The notes: generated from the letters alone by a model not told the origin. DNA of 64,000 nt from Pseudomonadota bacterium (GCA_026399375.1 JAPLRD010000035.1:1-64000), one strand, 5' to 3'; shown: positions 48,957 through 60,603, counted from the stretch's first letter. A program made the numbers and translations.

Positions 48957-49506
48957 GTCCCGCGTCCTCGGACAGGCTGGCGAAATCCACACCCAGCAGT
49001 TCCATCGCTGCGGGCAATTTCTCCTCGGCCGGCAAGTCGAAAATGATCTGCTCGCCCGCATCCACGCTCAGCCACGCGTTCTGCCCCAGCTCGTGCTCGA
49101 GTTGCCCCGCCGCCCAGCCGGAGTAGCCCAGAGTGACCAGCATCTTGGCCGGACCGTTGCCCTTGCCCACCGCTTCGAGTATGTCTTTGGATGTCGTGAG
49201 GCCGAGGCTGTCTCCGATCTTCAACGTCGAGTGCCAGTCCCCGACAGGCTGGTGCAGCACGAAACCCCGGTCGGTTTGAACGGGTCCGCCGAAATAGACG
49301 GGGAGATCGTGGAGTTCGTGCGGTTCCAGCTTGATATTGATGCGCTCGAACAGCGCCTGGAGGCTCAGGTCGATGGGGCGATTGATCACCACCCCCAGCG
49401 CGCCCTGATCATTGTGTTCGCAGATAAAGGTGAGGGATTTTGCAAAATAGGGATCCACCATATTCGGCATCGCAATCAGAAAATGGTGGGTGAGATCGAT
49501 CGCCAC
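48949..49506 (-). CDS. YqgE/AlgH family protein (UPF0301)
   Basis: [40 protein letters not shown]. Confidence 0.94.
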   Translation of the reverse strand: MAIDLTHHFLIAMPNMVDPYFAKSLTFICEHNDQGALGVVINRPIDLSLQALFERINIKLEPHELHDLPVYFGGPVQTDRGFVLHQPVGDWHSTLKIGDSLGLTTSKDILEAVGKGNGPAKMLVTLGYSGWAAGQLEHELGQNAWLSVDAGEQIIFDLPAEEKLPAAMELLGVDFASLSEDAGHA

Positions 49507-49544
49507 TGTGCTATTTTAAACCTTCTGGCGGAACATACACAATT

Positions 49545-50990
49545 TTGGCTCACAACCGACTGCTCTACGCGAAAACCCTAGTCTGGTTCCGGCGCGATCT
49601 GCGCGCGCACGACCATGCCGCATTTTACCACGCGCTGAAAACCGGCCGGGCCGTCTACTGCGCCTTTGTATTCGACACCGAAATCCTGCGTTTGCTGCCG
49701 CCGCAAGCCGGAAGGCGCGTGGAATTCATCTGGCAATCGGTGCGGGAACTGGCCGAAGCGCTGCGCGATGCCGGCGGCGGCCTGCTGGTCCTGCACGGTC
49801 CGGCGCGCGAAGCAATCCCGAAGCTTGCCGCGAAGCTGGGTGTGCAGGCGGTTTTTGCCAATCGCGACTACGAGCCTTCGGCGCAGGCGCGCGACGCAGC
49901 GGTCGCCGGCGCGCTCGCGGCGCAGGGCGTGGAATTTCAGACCTGCAAAGACCAAGTGATATTCGAGGGTGCGGAACTCCTCACTCAAAGCGGCAGACCG
50001 TATTCCGTGTTCACGCCCTACAAGAACGCTTGGCTGAAAAAGCTGGATTGCGCGTCCTACTCGCCCTTCGTCACGGAAAAGCATTTCGGACGCCTGGCCA
50101 GGCCGCCGAGGCAGCCCCTGCCCCCGCTCCCGGATCTCGGGTTTGCGGCAACGAATCTGGCTCAACAGCGGGCAGGTGCCGGCATGAAGGGCGCGAAGAC
50201 CTTGTTGCACAACTTCGAAAAGCGCATCGACACCTACTCGGAGACGCGGGATTTCCCCGCGCTGGACGGTTCTTCACGCCTGTCGGTGCACCTGCGCTTC
50301 GGCACCGTATCGATTCGAAGACTGGTGGCGCTGGCGCAGGCACGGGCCAGCCGGGGCGCCGCGGCATGGCTATCCGAACTGGTCTGGCGCGACTTCTATT
50401 TCGCCATCCTCTCGCATCACCCTGGGGTGACGGTGTCGGCGTTTCATCCAGAATACGATGCGCTCGAATTCGAAAACAGGGAGGACTACTTCGCCGCCTG
50501 GTGCGCCGGCCGAACCGGATATCCGCTGGTGGATGCCGCCATGCAGCAGATCAACCAGACCGGCTTCATGCACAATCGCCTGCGCATGGTGAGCGCCTCG
50601 TTTCTGGTGAAGGATCTGGGTATCGACTGGCGATGGGGCGAAAAATACTTCGCCGACAATCTGCTCGATTACGACCTTGCCGCCAACAACGGCGGCTGGC
50701 AATGGGCGGCGTCGACCGGATGCGACGCGCAACCCTATTTCAGAATCTTCAATCCGGTGACCCAGTCGGAGAAATTCGACGCCCGGGGAAAATTCATTCG
50801 CAACCATCTGCCGCAGCTCGCTCGCGTTCCCGACCGTTTCATCCACGCGCCGTGGAAAATGGGACAAGAGGAGCAGGAAAAGGCGGGCTGCATCTTGGGC
50901 CGCGACTATCCGTTGCCTGTCGTCGATCACGCCGCGGCGCGTGCCAGAACGCTGGAGCGCTATGGCAAGGCCAGGAGAAACAAGGCCTAG
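49545..50990 (+). CDS. phrB: Deoxyribodipyrimidine photo-lyase
   Basis: TLVWFRRDLRAHDH, MLNR-type C-terminal FAD domain (YPLVDAAMQQINQTGFMHNRLRMVSASFLVKDLGIDWRWGEKYFADNLLDYDLAANNGGWQWAAS); TTG start. Confidence 0.95.
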   Translation: MAHNRLLYAKTLVWFRRDLRAHDHAAFYHALKTGRAVYCAFVFDTEILRLLPPQAGRRVEFIWQSVRELAEALRDAGGGLLVLHGPAREAIPKLAAKLGVQAVFANRDYEPSAQARDAAVAGALAAQGVEFQTCKDQVIFEGAELLTQSGRPYSVFTPYKNAWLKKLDCASYSPFVTEKHFGRLARPPRQPLPPLPDLGFAATNLAQQRAGAGMKGAKTLLHNFEKRIDTYSETRDFPALDGSSRLSVHLRFGTVSIRRLVALAQARASRGAAAWLSELVWRDFYFAILSHHPGVTVSAFHPEYDALEFENREDYFAAWCAGRTGYPLVDAAMQQINQTGFMHNRLRMVSASFLVKDLGIDWRWGEKYFADNLLDYDLAANNGGWQWAASTGCDAQPYFRIFNPVTQSEKFDARGKFIRNHLPQLARVPDRFIHAPWKMGQEEQEKAGCILGRDYPLPVVDHAAARARTLERYGKARRNKA

Positions 50991-51178
50991 ATTTCCACCA
51001 TCTCGAAGTCTTCCTTGCGCGCACCGCACTCGGGGCAGGTCCAGTTGATTGGCACGTCGTCCCAACGCGTGCCTGGGAGAATACCCTCCCCCGGAGAGCC
51101 CGCGGCTTCGTCGTAGATGTAGCCGCAAATCAGGCACATCCAAGTCTTGAATTCGGGGCCGGCGGATGCTGCGCTCAT
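50987..51178 (-). CDS. Rubredoxin
   Basis: 63 aa MSAASAGPEFKTWMCLICGYIYDEAAGSPGEGILPGTRWDDVPINWTCPECGARKEDFEMVEI; two CxxC pairs. Confidence 0.95.
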   Translation of the reverse strand: MSAASAGPEFKTWMCLICGYIYDEAAGSPGEGILPGTRWDDVPINWTCPECGARKEDFEMVEI

Positions 51179-51229
51179 GTTCTGGTGCCCGGTTTGGGTT
51201 AAAATAGCGCAGCATCTTACCTTGTTGCC

Positions 51230-52090
51230 ATGTCTTGTTCCAGCATGGCGCCCACCATGCCCTCCTCCCTGCCTCCGATCGTCCTGAGCTTCGCCGGAAC
51301 CGACCCCACCGGCGGCGCCGGCATTCAAGCCGATTTGCTCACTTTGTCGAGCATGGGATGCCACGCGCTGAGCGTCGTCACCGCCATCACCGTGCAGGAC
51401 ACCGCGGGGGTCGAAGACATTCTTGCGATCGAAGCCGATTGGGTCATGGATCAGGCGCGGGTGCTGCTCGAAGACATGCCGGTGGCGGCGTTCAAGATCG
51501 GAATGGTGGGAAGCGTGGAGAATTGCGCCGCCATCGCCGAGGTGGTATCGGACTATCCCGACGTGCCGCTGATCCTCGATCCCGTCCTGGCTTCGGGACG
51601 CGGCGACGAGATGGCGACCGAGGACATGATCGAGGCGATGCGTGAATTGCTGATACCGCAGACCACCATCATCACGCCGAACAGCCTGGAGGCGCGGCGC
51701 CTGGCGGACGACGGCAGCGACGAGGAGCGCTCGCTCGAGGATTGCGCCAAGCGCATTCTGGAGATGGGTTGCGAATACGTGCTGATTACCGGCACGCACG
51801 AAAATACGCCGCAGGTGGTAAACACGCTCTATGGCCAGCAAGGCGTGATCCGTAGCGACAGTTGGCAGCGTCTGCCCGGCAGCTATCACGGATCCGGCTG
51901 CACCCTGGCCTCGGCCATCGCCGCCACGCTTGCCAACGGCCTGGACATCCCCGAGGCGGTGCGCGAAGCGCAGGAATACACCTGGCAGACGCTCAACGCC
52001 GGTTTTCGACCAGGCATGGGACAGCACATCCCCGACCGGTTCTTTTGGGCGCGCGAAGCAGAGGATGAAGAAGCGAAGCCGGAGGAATGA
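51230..52090 (+). CDS. thiD: Hydroxymethylpyrimidine/phosphomethylpyrimidine kinase
   Basis: VLSFAGTDPTGGAGIQADLLTLSSMGCHALSVVTAITVQDT; start may be internal. Confidence 0.94.
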   Translation: MSCSSMAPTMPSSLPPIVLSFAGTDPTGGAGIQADLLTLSSMGCHALSVVTAITVQDTAGVEDILAIEADWVMDQARVLLEDMPVAAFKIGMVGSVENCAAIAEVVSDYPDVPLILDPVLASGRGDEMATEDMIEAMRELLIPQTTIITPNSLEARRLADDGSDEERSLEDCAKRILEMGCEYVLITGTHENTPQVVNTLYGQQGVIRSDSWQRLPGSYHGSGCTLASAIAATLANGLDIPEAVREAQEYTWQTLNAGFRPGMGQHIPDRFFWAREAEDEEAKPEE

Positions 52091-52093
52091 AGC

Positions 52094-52732
52094 GTGAAGC
52101 GCAAGCTTGCAGGTTTGTACGCAGTCACCCCGGACGAGCCCGGCACGCAAGTCCTGGTGAGCAAGGTCGGCCAGGCCTTGCGCGGCGGCGCCACTGTCGT
52201 CCAGTACCGCAACAAGACCGCGGGTCGCGAACTGCGGCTCGAGCAGGGGCGCGCGCTTGCCGCGCTGTGCCGGCAAGCGGATGCCTGCTTTATCGTCAAC
52301 GACGATCTCGCGCTCGCGCTGGAACTCGATGCCGACGGCCTGCACTGGGGCGGCGAGGACGGCGACCTGGCGGCGGCGAGAAAGCAGCTGGGACCAACCA
52401 GGCTGCTAGGCGCCTCCTGCTATGACAGAATCGAACTCGCGCAGGCTGCGGTGCTGGCAAACGTGGATTACCTCGCGTTCGGCAGCGTTTTCAGTTCCCC
52501 CACGAAACCTGCCGCAGTGCGCGCGCCGCTCGCCATCTTTTCCGAGGCGCGGCGCAGATTTTCGCTGCCGCTTGTGGCAATCGGCGGCATTACGCTGCAA
52601 AATGCGCCCCAGGTGTTCGCCGCCGGGGCGGACGCAGTGGCCGTGATCAGCGACCTGTTCGATGCCGGCGACATCGCCGAGCGCGCAGCCGGTTATACCC
52701 GACTTTCTCAACAACAGCGGATGCAGCAATGA
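52094..52732 (+). CDS. thiE: Thiamine phosphate synthase
   Basis: [40 protein letters not shown]. Confidence 0.94.
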   Translation: MKRKLAGLYAVTPDEPGTQVLVSKVGQALRGGATVVQYRNKTAGRELRLEQGRALAALCRQADACFIVNDDLALALELDADGLHWGGEDGDLAAARKQLGPTRLLGASCYDRIELAQAAVLANVDYLAFGSVFSSPTKPAAVRAPLAIFSEARRRFSLPLVAIGGITLQNAPQVFAAGADAVAVISDLFDAGDIAERAAGYTRLSQQQRMQQ

Positions 52733-54009
52733 GCAATGAAGCCTTATTTGCCAGAGCCCAGCAATTCATTCCCGCCGGAGTCAATTCCCCGGTGCGGGCG
52801 TTTCGCGCCGTGGGCGGTGCGCCGCGCTTTATCGCGCGCGGCGAAGGCGCCTGCATGTGGGACACCGAGGGCAGGCGTTATATCGATTACATCGGCTCCT
52901 GGGGAGCGCTGGTGGCTGGTCACGCGCACCCGGATGTCGTGGCCGCATTGTGCGCGGCGGCCAAGAAAGGCCTCTCTTTTGGCGCTCCGACCGAGGCCGA
53001 AATCGAAATGGCCGAACTGTTGTGCAAATTGCTCCCGGGCATGGAAATGGTGCGTCTGGTTAGTTCCGGCACCGAAGCAACCATGACGGCGCTGCGCCTC
53101 GCGCGCGGTTATACCGGCCGCAGCCGTTTCATCAAGTTCGAGGGCTGTTATCACGGCCACGCCGACGGATTACTGGTGAAGGCCGGCTCGGGCGCGCTCA
53201 CATTCGGCCAGCCGAGTTCCTCGGGCGTTCCGCCGGAAATCGCCGCCCATACGCTGGTGCTCGACTACAACGACGCGGAGCAGCTGGCGCGCACTTTTGC
53301 CGAATGCGGCAATGATATAGCTGCGGTGATCGTGGAAACGGTCGTCGGCAACATGAACCTCATCGCACCCAAGCCCGAATTTCTGCGCGCCATGCGCGAG
53401 CTGTGCACCAAACACGGTGCAGTGCTGATATTGGACGAGGTGATGACCGGCTTTCGCGTGGGTTTGACCGGCGCACAGGGACGCTACGGGATAACGCCCG
53501 ACCTGACTACGCTGGGCAAAGTCATAGGCGGCGGGATGCCGGTGGGCGCGTTCGGCGGTCGGCGCGAAATCATGCAGAAAATTGCGCCGCTGGGTCCCGT
53601 CTACCAGGCGGGCACGCTGTCCGGCAATCCGGTGGCGGTAGCAGCCGGTTTGGCCACGCTGAAGCTGGTACAGGCTCCGGGCTTTTACGAAAAACTCGGC
53701 GCCAGTACGCGCGCACTGACCGACGGTCTGGCGGCTGCGGCAAAAAAACACGGCGTGGTATTTTCGGCACAGGCGATCGGCGGCATGTTCGGCATCTATT
53801 TCCGCGCCGGCGTTCCTCAGACCTTTGCCGAAGTCATGCAGTGCGACAAAGAGCTGTTCAACCGCTTCTTCCACGCCATGCTCGATCGCGGCGTGCACTT
53901 CGCGCCTTCGGCTTATGAAGCGGGTTTCGTCTCCGCGGCGCACAGCGAGAAGGACATTGCCGAAACCCTGAGCGCAGCAGATGCGGTGTTTGCGGCTCTG
54001 GCCAAGTAG
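52729..54009 (+). CDS. hemL: Glutamate-1-semialdehyde 2,1-aminomutase
   Basis: [51 protein letters not shown]. Confidence 0.97.
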   Translation: MSNEALFARAQQFIPAGVNSPVRAFRAVGGAPRFIARGEGACMWDTEGRRYIDYIGSWGALVAGHAHPDVVAALCAAAKKGLSFGAPTEAEIEMAELLCKLLPGMEMVRLVSSGTEATMTALRLARGYTGRSRFIKFEGCYHGHADGLLVKAGSGALTFGQPSSSGVPPEIAAHTLVLDYNDAEQLARTFAECGNDIAAVIVETVVGNMNLIAPKPEFLRAMRELCTKHGAVLILDEVMTGFRVGLTGAQGRYGITPDLTTLGKVIGGGMPVGAFGGRREIMQKIAPLGPVYQAGTLSGNPVAVAAGLATLKLVQAPGFYEKLGASTRALTDGLAAAAKKHGVVFSAQAIGGMFGIYFRAGVPQTFAEVMQCDKELFNRFFHAMLDRGVHFAPSAYEAGFVSAAHSEKDIAETLSAADAVFAALAK

Positions 54010-54072
54010 CCGGGCGAAGCGAAGTTCCGCTCAGGCACGCGCGGCCGAGCTTTCCCGGCACGCAGGCCGGCG

Positions 54073-54501
54073 CTAGCGCGGTTTGAGGTTGTCGCGGATT
54101 TCGCGCAGCAGCATCACTTCTTCCGGCGGTTCGGCCGGCGCTGGGGCGGGTGCGGCGGCATCGGCGCGCTTCAGTTTGTTGATCCATCGCACCAGCAGAA
54201 AAATAATAAACGCGAGAATGATGAAGTTGATCGAGATGGTGAGGAAGTTGCCGTAGGCGAATACGGGCACGCCGGCTTTCTTGACCGCCTCCAGCGTTGC
54301 TGCGGTGCCGGGCGGAATGTCCTTGAGCGCGACAAAGTAGTTGGAGAAATCCAACCCGCCAAGCACCCGCCCGACGACCGGCATTATCAGGTCGTTCACG
54401 ACCGAATCCACGATCTTGCCGAACGCGGCGCCGATGATCACGCCGACCGCCAGATCGATTACATTGCCCTTGATGGCGAATTCCTTGAATTCCTTTAGCA
54501 T
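54073..54501 (-). CDS. mscL: Large-conductance mechanosensitive channel MscL
   Basis: [44 protein letters not shown]…. Confidence 0.97.
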   Translation of the reverse strand: MLKEFKEFAIKGNVIDLAVGVIIGAAFGKIVDSVVNDLIMPVVGRVLGGLDFSNYFVALKDIPPGTAATLEAVKKAGVPVFAYGNFLTISINFIILAFIIFLLVRWINKLKRADAAAPAPAPAEPPEEVMLLREIRDNLKPR

Positions 54502-54615
54502 CGCGTCAGCTCCCTTTTCAACGGCAGGCGATTGATACATTCTCGTGCCTGCATCGAGGGCAGATTCTAGCAGTCGGGGCATGATGACGGCATCTACGTA
54601 CCAGGCAGCAATAAT

Positions 54616-55920
54616 ATGGACGATCAGCGTGTGAACGGCAGAGCCGGGCAGGTCGCACGCCCGCTTGAAATCTGGGCTTGGGCGATGTACGACTTCGCCA
54701 ATTCGGGCTACACGACGGTGGTGCTTACCGCGATCTTCAACGCCTATTTCGTCGCGGTCGTGGCAGGCAACACGCCCTGGGCGACCTTCGCCTGGACGGC
54801 GACCTTGTCCCTGTCGTACCTGCTGGTGCTCGTTACCGCTCCGGTCATCGGGGCCTATGCCGATCTGCGCGCCTGCAAGAAAGGGTTGCTTGCGTTCACC
54901 ACCGTCGGATGCGTGCTCGGCACCGCGGCGCTCGCCTTTGCCGGCCCTGGCGATTTCGCGATCGCCGTCGCCTGCGTGATCGTGTCCAATTTCTTCTTCT
55001 GCACAGGGTGCGATCTGGTGGCCGCCTTCCTGCCGGAACTGGCACGCGGCAGGAACCTGGGCAAGGTGTCGGGTTGGGGCTGGAGCCTGGGCTATGTCGG
55101 CGGCTTGCTCACGCTGGGCGCCTGTCTTGCGTACGTTTCTTCGGCCCAGGCCGACGGCCGTGGTGCGGCGCAGTTCGTGCCGGTGACCATGCTCATCACG
55201 GCCGCTCTGTTTGCGCTGGCGAGCCTGCCGACGTTCGTGATTCTGCGCGAACGCGCTTTGCCGCAGCCCTTGCCGCCTGGCGCGTCGCTGCTTGCGTCGG
55301 CGTTCGCGCGTTTGGCGGACACCTTGCGCCATGCGGCGCGCTATCGTGACTTGCGCCGGTTTCTCGTCTGCATCGTGTTCTACCAGGCCGGGGTGCAGAC
55401 GGTGATCACTCTTGCGGCGATCTACGCCGAGCAGGCGATGGGCTTCAGCACCCGGGACACGCTGACACTGGTGCTGGTGGTCAACGTCACAGCCGCGCTG
55501 GGAGCTTTCTTTCTCGGCAACGTGCAGGATCGCATCGGCCATGTTCCGGCAATCGCACTGACGCTCGCGGGCTGGATCGCGACCGTGCTGATCGTCTGGG
55601 CGGCGGACACGCGGCCCTTGTTCTGGATCGCGGCCAACCTCGCCGGCTTGTGTCTGGGTGCTTCCCAGTCTGCGGGCCGCGCGCTGGTCGGCTATCTGAG
55701 TCCGAAGGCGCGCCGCGCCGAGTTTTTCGGCCTGTGGGGGTTGGCGACGAACCTGTCTTCCATCCTCGGTCCCATCACCTATGGCGCGGTGAGCTGGATA
55801 TCGCATGGCAACCATCGCCTGGCGATGCTGATTACGGGCGTCTTTTTCGTTGCCGGTTTGCTGCTGCTTTACGGCGTCGACGCGCGCCGCGGCAGGCGTG
55901 CCGCGTTGAAAAACGCGTAG
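54616..55920 (+). CDS. MFS transporter, UMF1/Atg22-like family
   Basis: [28 protein letters not shown]; multiple TM helices. Confidence 0.9.
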   Translation: MDDQRVNGRAGQVARPLEIWAWAMYDFANSGYTTVVLTAIFNAYFVAVVAGNTPWATFAWTATLSLSYLLVLVTAPVIGAYADLRACKKGLLAFTTVGCVLGTAALAFAGPGDFAIAVACVIVSNFFFCTGCDLVAAFLPELARGRNLGKVSGWGWSLGYVGGLLTLGACLAYVSSAQADGRGAAQFVPVTMLITAALFALASLPTFVILRERALPQPLPPGASLLASAFARLADTLRHAARYRDLRRFLVCIVFYQAGVQTVITLAAIYAEQAMGFSTRDTLTLVLVVNVTAALGAFFLGNVQDRIGHVPAIALTLAGWIATVLIVWAADTRPLFWIAANLAGLCLGASQSAGRALVGYLSPKARRAEFFGLWGLATNLSSILGPITYGAVSWISHGNHRLAMLITGVFFVAGLLLLYGVDARRGRRAALKNA

Positions 55921-55929
55921 CCCGACTGG

Positions 55930-56655
55930 CTACGGCAATTGCGCGGAAGGCATGCGCGCGCGTATGGTTTCGCTGTAGCGCTGCAGGAATTCGGAGCCGC
56001 GGTTGCGTTCGTAATACAGCGGCCGCGGCAGCATCGCCGCCAGTTGCGCCGCCTGATCGGCGCTCAGGTTGGCGGCGCTGGTGTTGTAGTAATGGCGCGC
56101 CGCCGCTTCTGCGCCAAACACGCCGCTGCCCCATTCGGCGACGTTCAAATAGATTTCCAGAATGCGTTCCTTGTCCATCAACATCTCCAGCATCCAGGTG
56201 ATGACGGCTTCCTGTCCTTTGCGCCAAAGGCTCTTTTCGCCGGAGAGGAACAGATTCTTGGCCAACTGCTGGCTGATGGTGGAACCGCCGGCGACGACCT
56301 TGCCGCGCTTCTGGTTCTTTTCCATCGCCTTCTGTATGCCCTCCCAGTCGAAGCCATCGTGTTCGGAGAACTTCGCGTCCTCGGCCACGATCACCGCGCG
56401 CTTCAGCGCATCGGAGATGCGCGCATAACTGGCCCACTGCTGCTTCAGCTTCGCGTTGGGGTCCTTTTCGCGCATGCGCTCCAGCCTCGCCTGCATGAAG
56501 CTGGTGCTCTGGGGATTGTTCTCCGCCCAGTACCAGATCTGCGCCGCGAACCAACCCTGGTAAAGCAGCAAGGCGATGAACAGGATTCCGAGCGTATAGC
56601 AGAAGGCTTTCCACACACCGACGAGGGTGCGCCTCAGCGCTCCGGCGATGCTCAC
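55930..56655 (-). CDS. mtgA: Monofunctional biosynthetic peptidoglycan transglycosylase
   Basis: RAVIVAEDAKFSEHDGFDWEGIQKAMEKN, GGSTISQQLAKNLFLS. Confidence 0.95.
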   Translation of the reverse strand: MSIAGALRRTLVGVWKAFCYTLGILFIALLLYQGWFAAQIWYWAENNPQSTSFMQARLERMREKDPNAKLKQQWASYARISDALKRAVIVAEDAKFSEHDGFDWEGIQKAMEKNQKRGKVVAGGSTISQQLAKNLFLSGEKSLWRKGQEAVITWMLEMLMDKERILEIYLNVAEWGSGVFGAEAAARHYYNTSAANLSADQAAQLAAMLPRPLYYERNRGSEFLQRYSETIRARMPSAQLP

Positions 56656-57467
56656 ACCGCCGTCTGCCGCAGAAGTTTCAGCACCGGCGCCGTGTCCGGT
56701 CGCAGGCCGCGCCAGATGAAAAAGGATTCCGCCGCCTGCTCGACCAGCATGCCCAGGCCATCCGCGAGCGGCGCCGCGCCTTCGACCCGCGCAAATGCGA
56801 GAAAGGGCGTTTCGCCGACGCCGTACATCATGTCGTAGGCCAGTGCGCCCCCGGCGAACAGGCCGGAAGGCAGCTGCGGCAGCGCACCGGTCAGGCTGGC
56901 AGAAGTGGCATTGACAACAATGTCAAACTGCCTGCCGGCCAACTCGGCGTACGTCGAAACTTCGAGACCGGCGCCGATTGTTTGCTGCAGCGCCTGGGCC
57001 TTGGCAAGCGTGCGGTTGGCGAGCGTCAGGCTCGCCGGTTGCTGCAGCAGCAAAGGCATGATCACGCCGCGCGCAGCACCGCCCGCGCCCAGCAGCAGCA
57101 CGCGCCGACCGGCGATGTCGCGGCCGAGATTGTGCGTGATGTCGCCTATCAGGCCGGTACCGTCTGTGTTGTCGCCGAAGACCGCATCGTCCTCGAACTT
57201 GAGCGTGTTCACCGCCTGCGCGGCGCTTGCGCGCCCGGACAGCCGGGTGGCGTAGCCGAACGCTTCCGCCTTGAACGGAAGCGTGACGTTCAGGCCGAGA
57301 CCGCCGCGCGCCTGGAACGCCTTGACCGCCTCCATAAAACCGTTCGCGGGTGCGAGCAGCCGCTCATACGTCAGGTCTTGTCCGGTCTGGCGCGCGAATT
57401 CAGCGTGAATCTGCGGCGATCTGCTGTGCGCGACGGGATTGCCGATGACGGCGTACTGGTCTGGCAT
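56652..57467 (-). CDS. aroE: Shikimate dehydrogenase
   Basis: YAVIGNPVAHSRSPQIHAEFARQ, LGAGGAARGVI, GLGMLVEQAA. Confidence 0.96.
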   Translation of the reverse strand: MPDQYAVIGNPVAHSRSPQIHAEFARQTGQDLTYERLLAPANGFMEAVKAFQARGGLGLNVTLPFKAEAFGYATRLSGRASAAQAVNTLKFEDDAVFGDNTDGTGLIGDITHNLGRDIAGRRVLLLGAGGAARGVIMPLLLQQPASLTLANRTLAKAQALQQTIGAGLEVSTYAELAGRQFDIVVNATSASLTGALPQLPSGLFAGGALAYDMMYGVGETPFLAFARVEGAAPLADGLGMLVEQAAESFFIWRGLRPDTAPVLKLLRQTAV

Positions 57468-57476
57468 GGCGGCGAT

Positions 57477-58397
57477 TCACTCCCCGAACAATTTGTCGCC
57501 GGGAGCGAAAGTCCAGGTGCGGGTGATGACCAGAATGTCGGTGTCGCGCGCGATGTTGGTGGGAAAGCGCGCGTAGGGCGAGGCCATTTTTACGATGCGT
57601 TCGGCAGCGCGGTCGAGAACCTGATGACCCGAGGACCGCTTGACCTCGACCGATTCGAGATTTCCGTCCGCCTTGATCGTCACGATGAGGATCAGGCTGC
57701 CGTACACCCGGCCGCGCGCGCTTTCGGGATAGTTGAGGTTGCCGATGCGCTCGACCTTGAGGCGCCAGTCCTCTACATATTGCGCAAAGCGGAATTCCCG
57801 CGCGCGCGAGCCCACGAACTCCTTTTTCGGCCGCTTGTTGTATTCCTCGAGCTGGCGTGAAATCTGAGCTTCCATGCGCGCTATCGCGAGCGCGCTGGTG
57901 GCCAGATCCTGGCCGGTCGCCTGCGGTTGCGGCGTCTCCGTTGCGGGTGTAGCGCTTTGCTGCTCGGTGCTGGTCACGATTTTTGCGGACTGCATTTGGC
58001 TCATCATTTTCTTCTGCTGCGCCTCCAGTTCCTGCACCCGGCGCGCCGCGCGCTTGGCATCCGCGCCGGGCTCGGTTTCTTTCAGCACCGGCAGAGGAGT
58101 CTTGGCGCGGCGGTCTTCGTCGGTATTGCCGCCGCCGTCCAGATTGGCCTGCGCCTGCACTTCCGCGTCGACCGGACTCGCCTTGGTCTTGCTGTTGATG
58201 AGCACCACTTCCAGCGGTAGCGATCCATACTTGTCGCGGATGATCTCGGGCAGTTTGAAATGGATGGAGAGTGCTATTGCGTGCAGCAGGATGGATGCGC
58301 CCAGCGCCAGCGACAAGCTGCGCGACGAAGGATCCATGCCGGCCATGAATTCAGGCCAGCGCAGGGTCATGGAACCGACTGAGTGCCCGCTACGCAA
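57477..58397 (-). CDS. TonB-like energy transducer family protein
   Basis: N-terminal TM anchor, central charged/Pro region, C-terminal TonB domain (GNLNYPESARGRVYGSLILIVTIKADGNLESVEVKRSSGHQVLDRAAERIVKMASPYARFP). Confidence 0.88.
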   Translation of the reverse strand: MRSGHSVGSMTLRWPEFMAGMDPSSRSLSLALGASILLHAIALSIHFKLPEIIRDKYGSLPLEVVLINSKTKASPVDAEVQAQANLDGGGNTDEDRRAKTPLPVLKETEPGADAKRAARRVQELEAQQKKMMSQMQSAKIVTSTEQQSATPATETPQPQATGQDLATSALAIARMEAQISRQLEEYNKRPKKEFVGSRAREFRFAQYVEDWRLKVERIGNLNYPESARGRVYGSLILIVTIKADGNLESVEVKRSSGHQVLDRAAERIVKMASPYARFPTNIARDTDILVITRTWTFAPGDKLFGE

Positions 58398-58512
58398 TCA
58401 GACCTCAAAAATGCTTGAAATCAACGTATTTTATGCTTTTCAAGAGAAATTAGCTTAACTTTCGATGGAAGGTTTTTCCCGGAGGTTAATCGAGAATTGC
58501 TGCAATGATCTC

Positions 58513-60360
58513 CTAGTTCTCGACCAATTCCTTGAATCTGGCTTTGACCGAATTATCAATCAAGTCTATCCCTTCAATTTCGAGCAGTACCCGGCTGCCT
58601 ACCTCGAGATCCGGCAGCGAGGGTACCCGGACGTACAGGGGAATTCCCTCGAACTTGACCAAATTATCGCGCAGCACCTGCGCTTTCGACAGTGTCACCT
58701 GCTCCTGTTGCAGCCAGCGCAGGCACCAGTAGTGCTCCATCTTTCCCTGGAAATGGTCGTAGGCCGCATACGTCAGTTCGAACTCGCGCATCGCCGCGAG
58801 CAGGTCTGCGGAATTCTTTCCGAACGGCGGCGCGGAGCCGGCGAGACAGGCGAGCAGCTGCCATTGATTCAACAGATCGATGTAGCGGCGCAGCGGCGAG
58901 CTGGCCCAGATGTAATGCGACACGCCCAGGCCCTGGTGGGGAGAGGGCACGGTAGTCATGCGTACTTTGCCGCCGGATTGCGCGCGATAGATGGCGGGCA
59001 CGCCGCGGTCGGCGAGCAGCCTGCCCCAGTTGTTGTTGGCGCTGATCATCAGTTCGGACACCAGCTTGTCGAGCGGCGCACCGCGCTTGCGCTCGACAAT
59101 GCGAACACGCTCGTTCTCGACGTAGAAGTTGTAGTCGACGCGATCCTGATGCGCGGCCGGCTGCTTGCTTCGGGCCGCTTCCAGTTCGAGCGCAAGCTTC
59201 CACAGGAAGAAGAGCTCTGCCTCAAATGGCAGTTCGCCGCGCTCCTCTCCGGCGAGAAAAGCCGCGTCCAGCGCCTCCACCTGGTGATGGCGCAGATTGG
59301 CGGCGATCTTCACCCGCTCCACGCGGGTTTCCTGGCCCTCTACCAGATGCGACAGCGGATTGATGTCCAGGTACAGCGATACCGCCGGGCACTCGCGCCC
59401 CTCGGCCAGGGTGTATCGCTCGATCACTTGCGGCGGCAGCATGGTGATCTTCTGCCCGGGTATATATGCCGTGGACAGGCGTGCGCGCGCGATCTTGTCC
59501 ATTGCCGATCCGGGAGTGAAACCGAGCGCCGGAGCGGCGATGTGGATACCGACCCGATAGCGTCCGTTGGCAAGCCGCGTCAGGGAGAACGCGTCGTCGA
59601 TTTCGGTGGTGGTGACATCGTCCAGGCTGAACGCAAGCACGTCGGCCAGGGGCAGGCTGGGCGGTTCGTCAACCGCGATATTCTCGAACACGCCGCTTTC
59701 GCGCGGGAAGTATTCGAACAGGAACGCGCCGAGGTGGTAGTCATGGCTGGAGGGCAGCGCGCCTGCGCGCTCGATCAGACTTGCTGCCGACAATCCGCTT
59801 GCTTCGCAGGCCAGCTCCAGTGCTTTGGTCTCGACGCGGTTGCGATCGGGTTGGTACAAAAGCTGGGGCAAAATCGCCATCAGCGCGTCGGGTACGCGGC
59901 CGCGCTGGAGTTCATCCGACCACGCCCTGATCTGTGCCTCCTGCGCGCGTTTCTTTTCAACGCCGGCAAGCGCAGCCTTGAGCGTATCTCCGGGCGCAGC
60001 GCGAAAACGTCCCTTGCCTTTGCGATAGAAGTACATCGGCGCCGATTGCAGCTTGATCAGTATGGCGGCGGCTTCCAGCGCATCGGGTGCATGGCCGCAG
60101 TATTCGCGCGCGAGATCGGCGAAACTGAACTCCGCATCGCGGCAGCATTGCCACAGGAAGTCGGTCTCCATCCCGGCCGCGAGCGCTTCGGCCTTGTCCA
60201 TGAGTTCGGACAGCGGCGGTTTTTCGAAACGCAGCAGCACGCTTGCCGCCTTGATCTTGCTCCTTTTCCCGTGCGGCGCCTCGACCTGCAGCGATGCGTC
60301 GCTCTCGGCGAGCACGGCGCCGACCTTGAAGGAGCCGGTCTCTTCGTACAGCACGTTCAT
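58513..60360 (-). CDS. RNase II/RNB-domain ribonuclease
   Basis: DVTTTEIDDAFSLTRLANGRYRVGIHIAAP, HYIWASSPLRRYIDLLNQWQLLA. Confidence 0.93.
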   Translation of the reverse strand: MNVLYEETGSFKVGAVLAESDASLQVEAPHGKRSKIKAASVLLRFEKPPLSELMDKAEALAAGMETDFLWQCCRDAEFSFADLAREYCGHAPDALEAAAILIKLQSAPMYFYRKGKGRFRAAPGDTLKAALAGVEKKRAQEAQIRAWSDELQRGRVPDALMAILPQLLYQPDRNRVETKALELACEASGLSAASLIERAGALPSSHDYHLGAFLFEYFPRESGVFENIAVDEPPSLPLADVLAFSLDDVTTTEIDDAFSLTRLANGRYRVGIHIAAPALGFTPGSAMDKIARARLSTAYIPGQKITMLPPQVIERYTLAEGRECPAVSLYLDINPLSHLVEGQETRVERVKIAANLRHHQVEALDAAFLAGEERGELPFEAELFFLWKLALELEAARSKQPAAHQDRVDYNFYVENERVRIVERKRGAPLDKLVSELMISANNNWGRLLADRGVPAIYRAQSGGKVRMTTVPSPHQGLGVSHYIWASSPLRRYIDLLNQWQLLACLAGSAPPFGKNSADLLAAMREFELTYAAYDHFQGKMEHYWCLRWLQQEQVTLSKAQVLRDNLVKFEGIPLYVRVPSLPDLEVGSRVLLEIEGIDLIDNSVKARFKELVEN

Positions 60361-60603
60361 GGGATCAGGACCGAAGGGAAAAGGTTTGTCGATCGCGGCC
60401 GCGGCGCCTGGCCCACAGGCAAGGCAGATGCGTTCGATTGGCGTCCGGGTCGACGCAACGGAGCGAGATTATACGCTAGGCACGCTCCGCCGCTCCAAAG
60501 GATGGGAGCGTTCGCTCCGGCCGTTGTCGCTACTGACACCGCAGCGGTCCGGCGGGTACACTGTCGCCGGGAAAACAACGCTGTTCCGGCGAAAAGGAAT
60601 GCT

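Noticed and set aside
51179-51229. Possible TPP riboswitch upstream of thiD-thiE
   Set aside because: The spacer to rubredoxin is only about 50 bp and no THI-box-like CTGAGA motif was seen.
51179-52345. Long N-terminal extension of the minus-strand ORF ending in rubredoxin
   Set aside because: Antisense to thiD; the rubredoxin is complete from the ATG at 51178.
54502-55815. Long N-terminal extension of the minus-strand ORF ending in MscL
   Set aside because: Antisense to the MFS transporter; MscL starts at 54501 with the canonical [21 protein letters not shown].
58465-60603. N-terminal ~700 aa of the 1026-aa plus-strand ORF (58465-61545)
   Set aside because: Antisense to the clearly coding rnb gene; only the HMG-CoA lyase portion from 60604 is credible.
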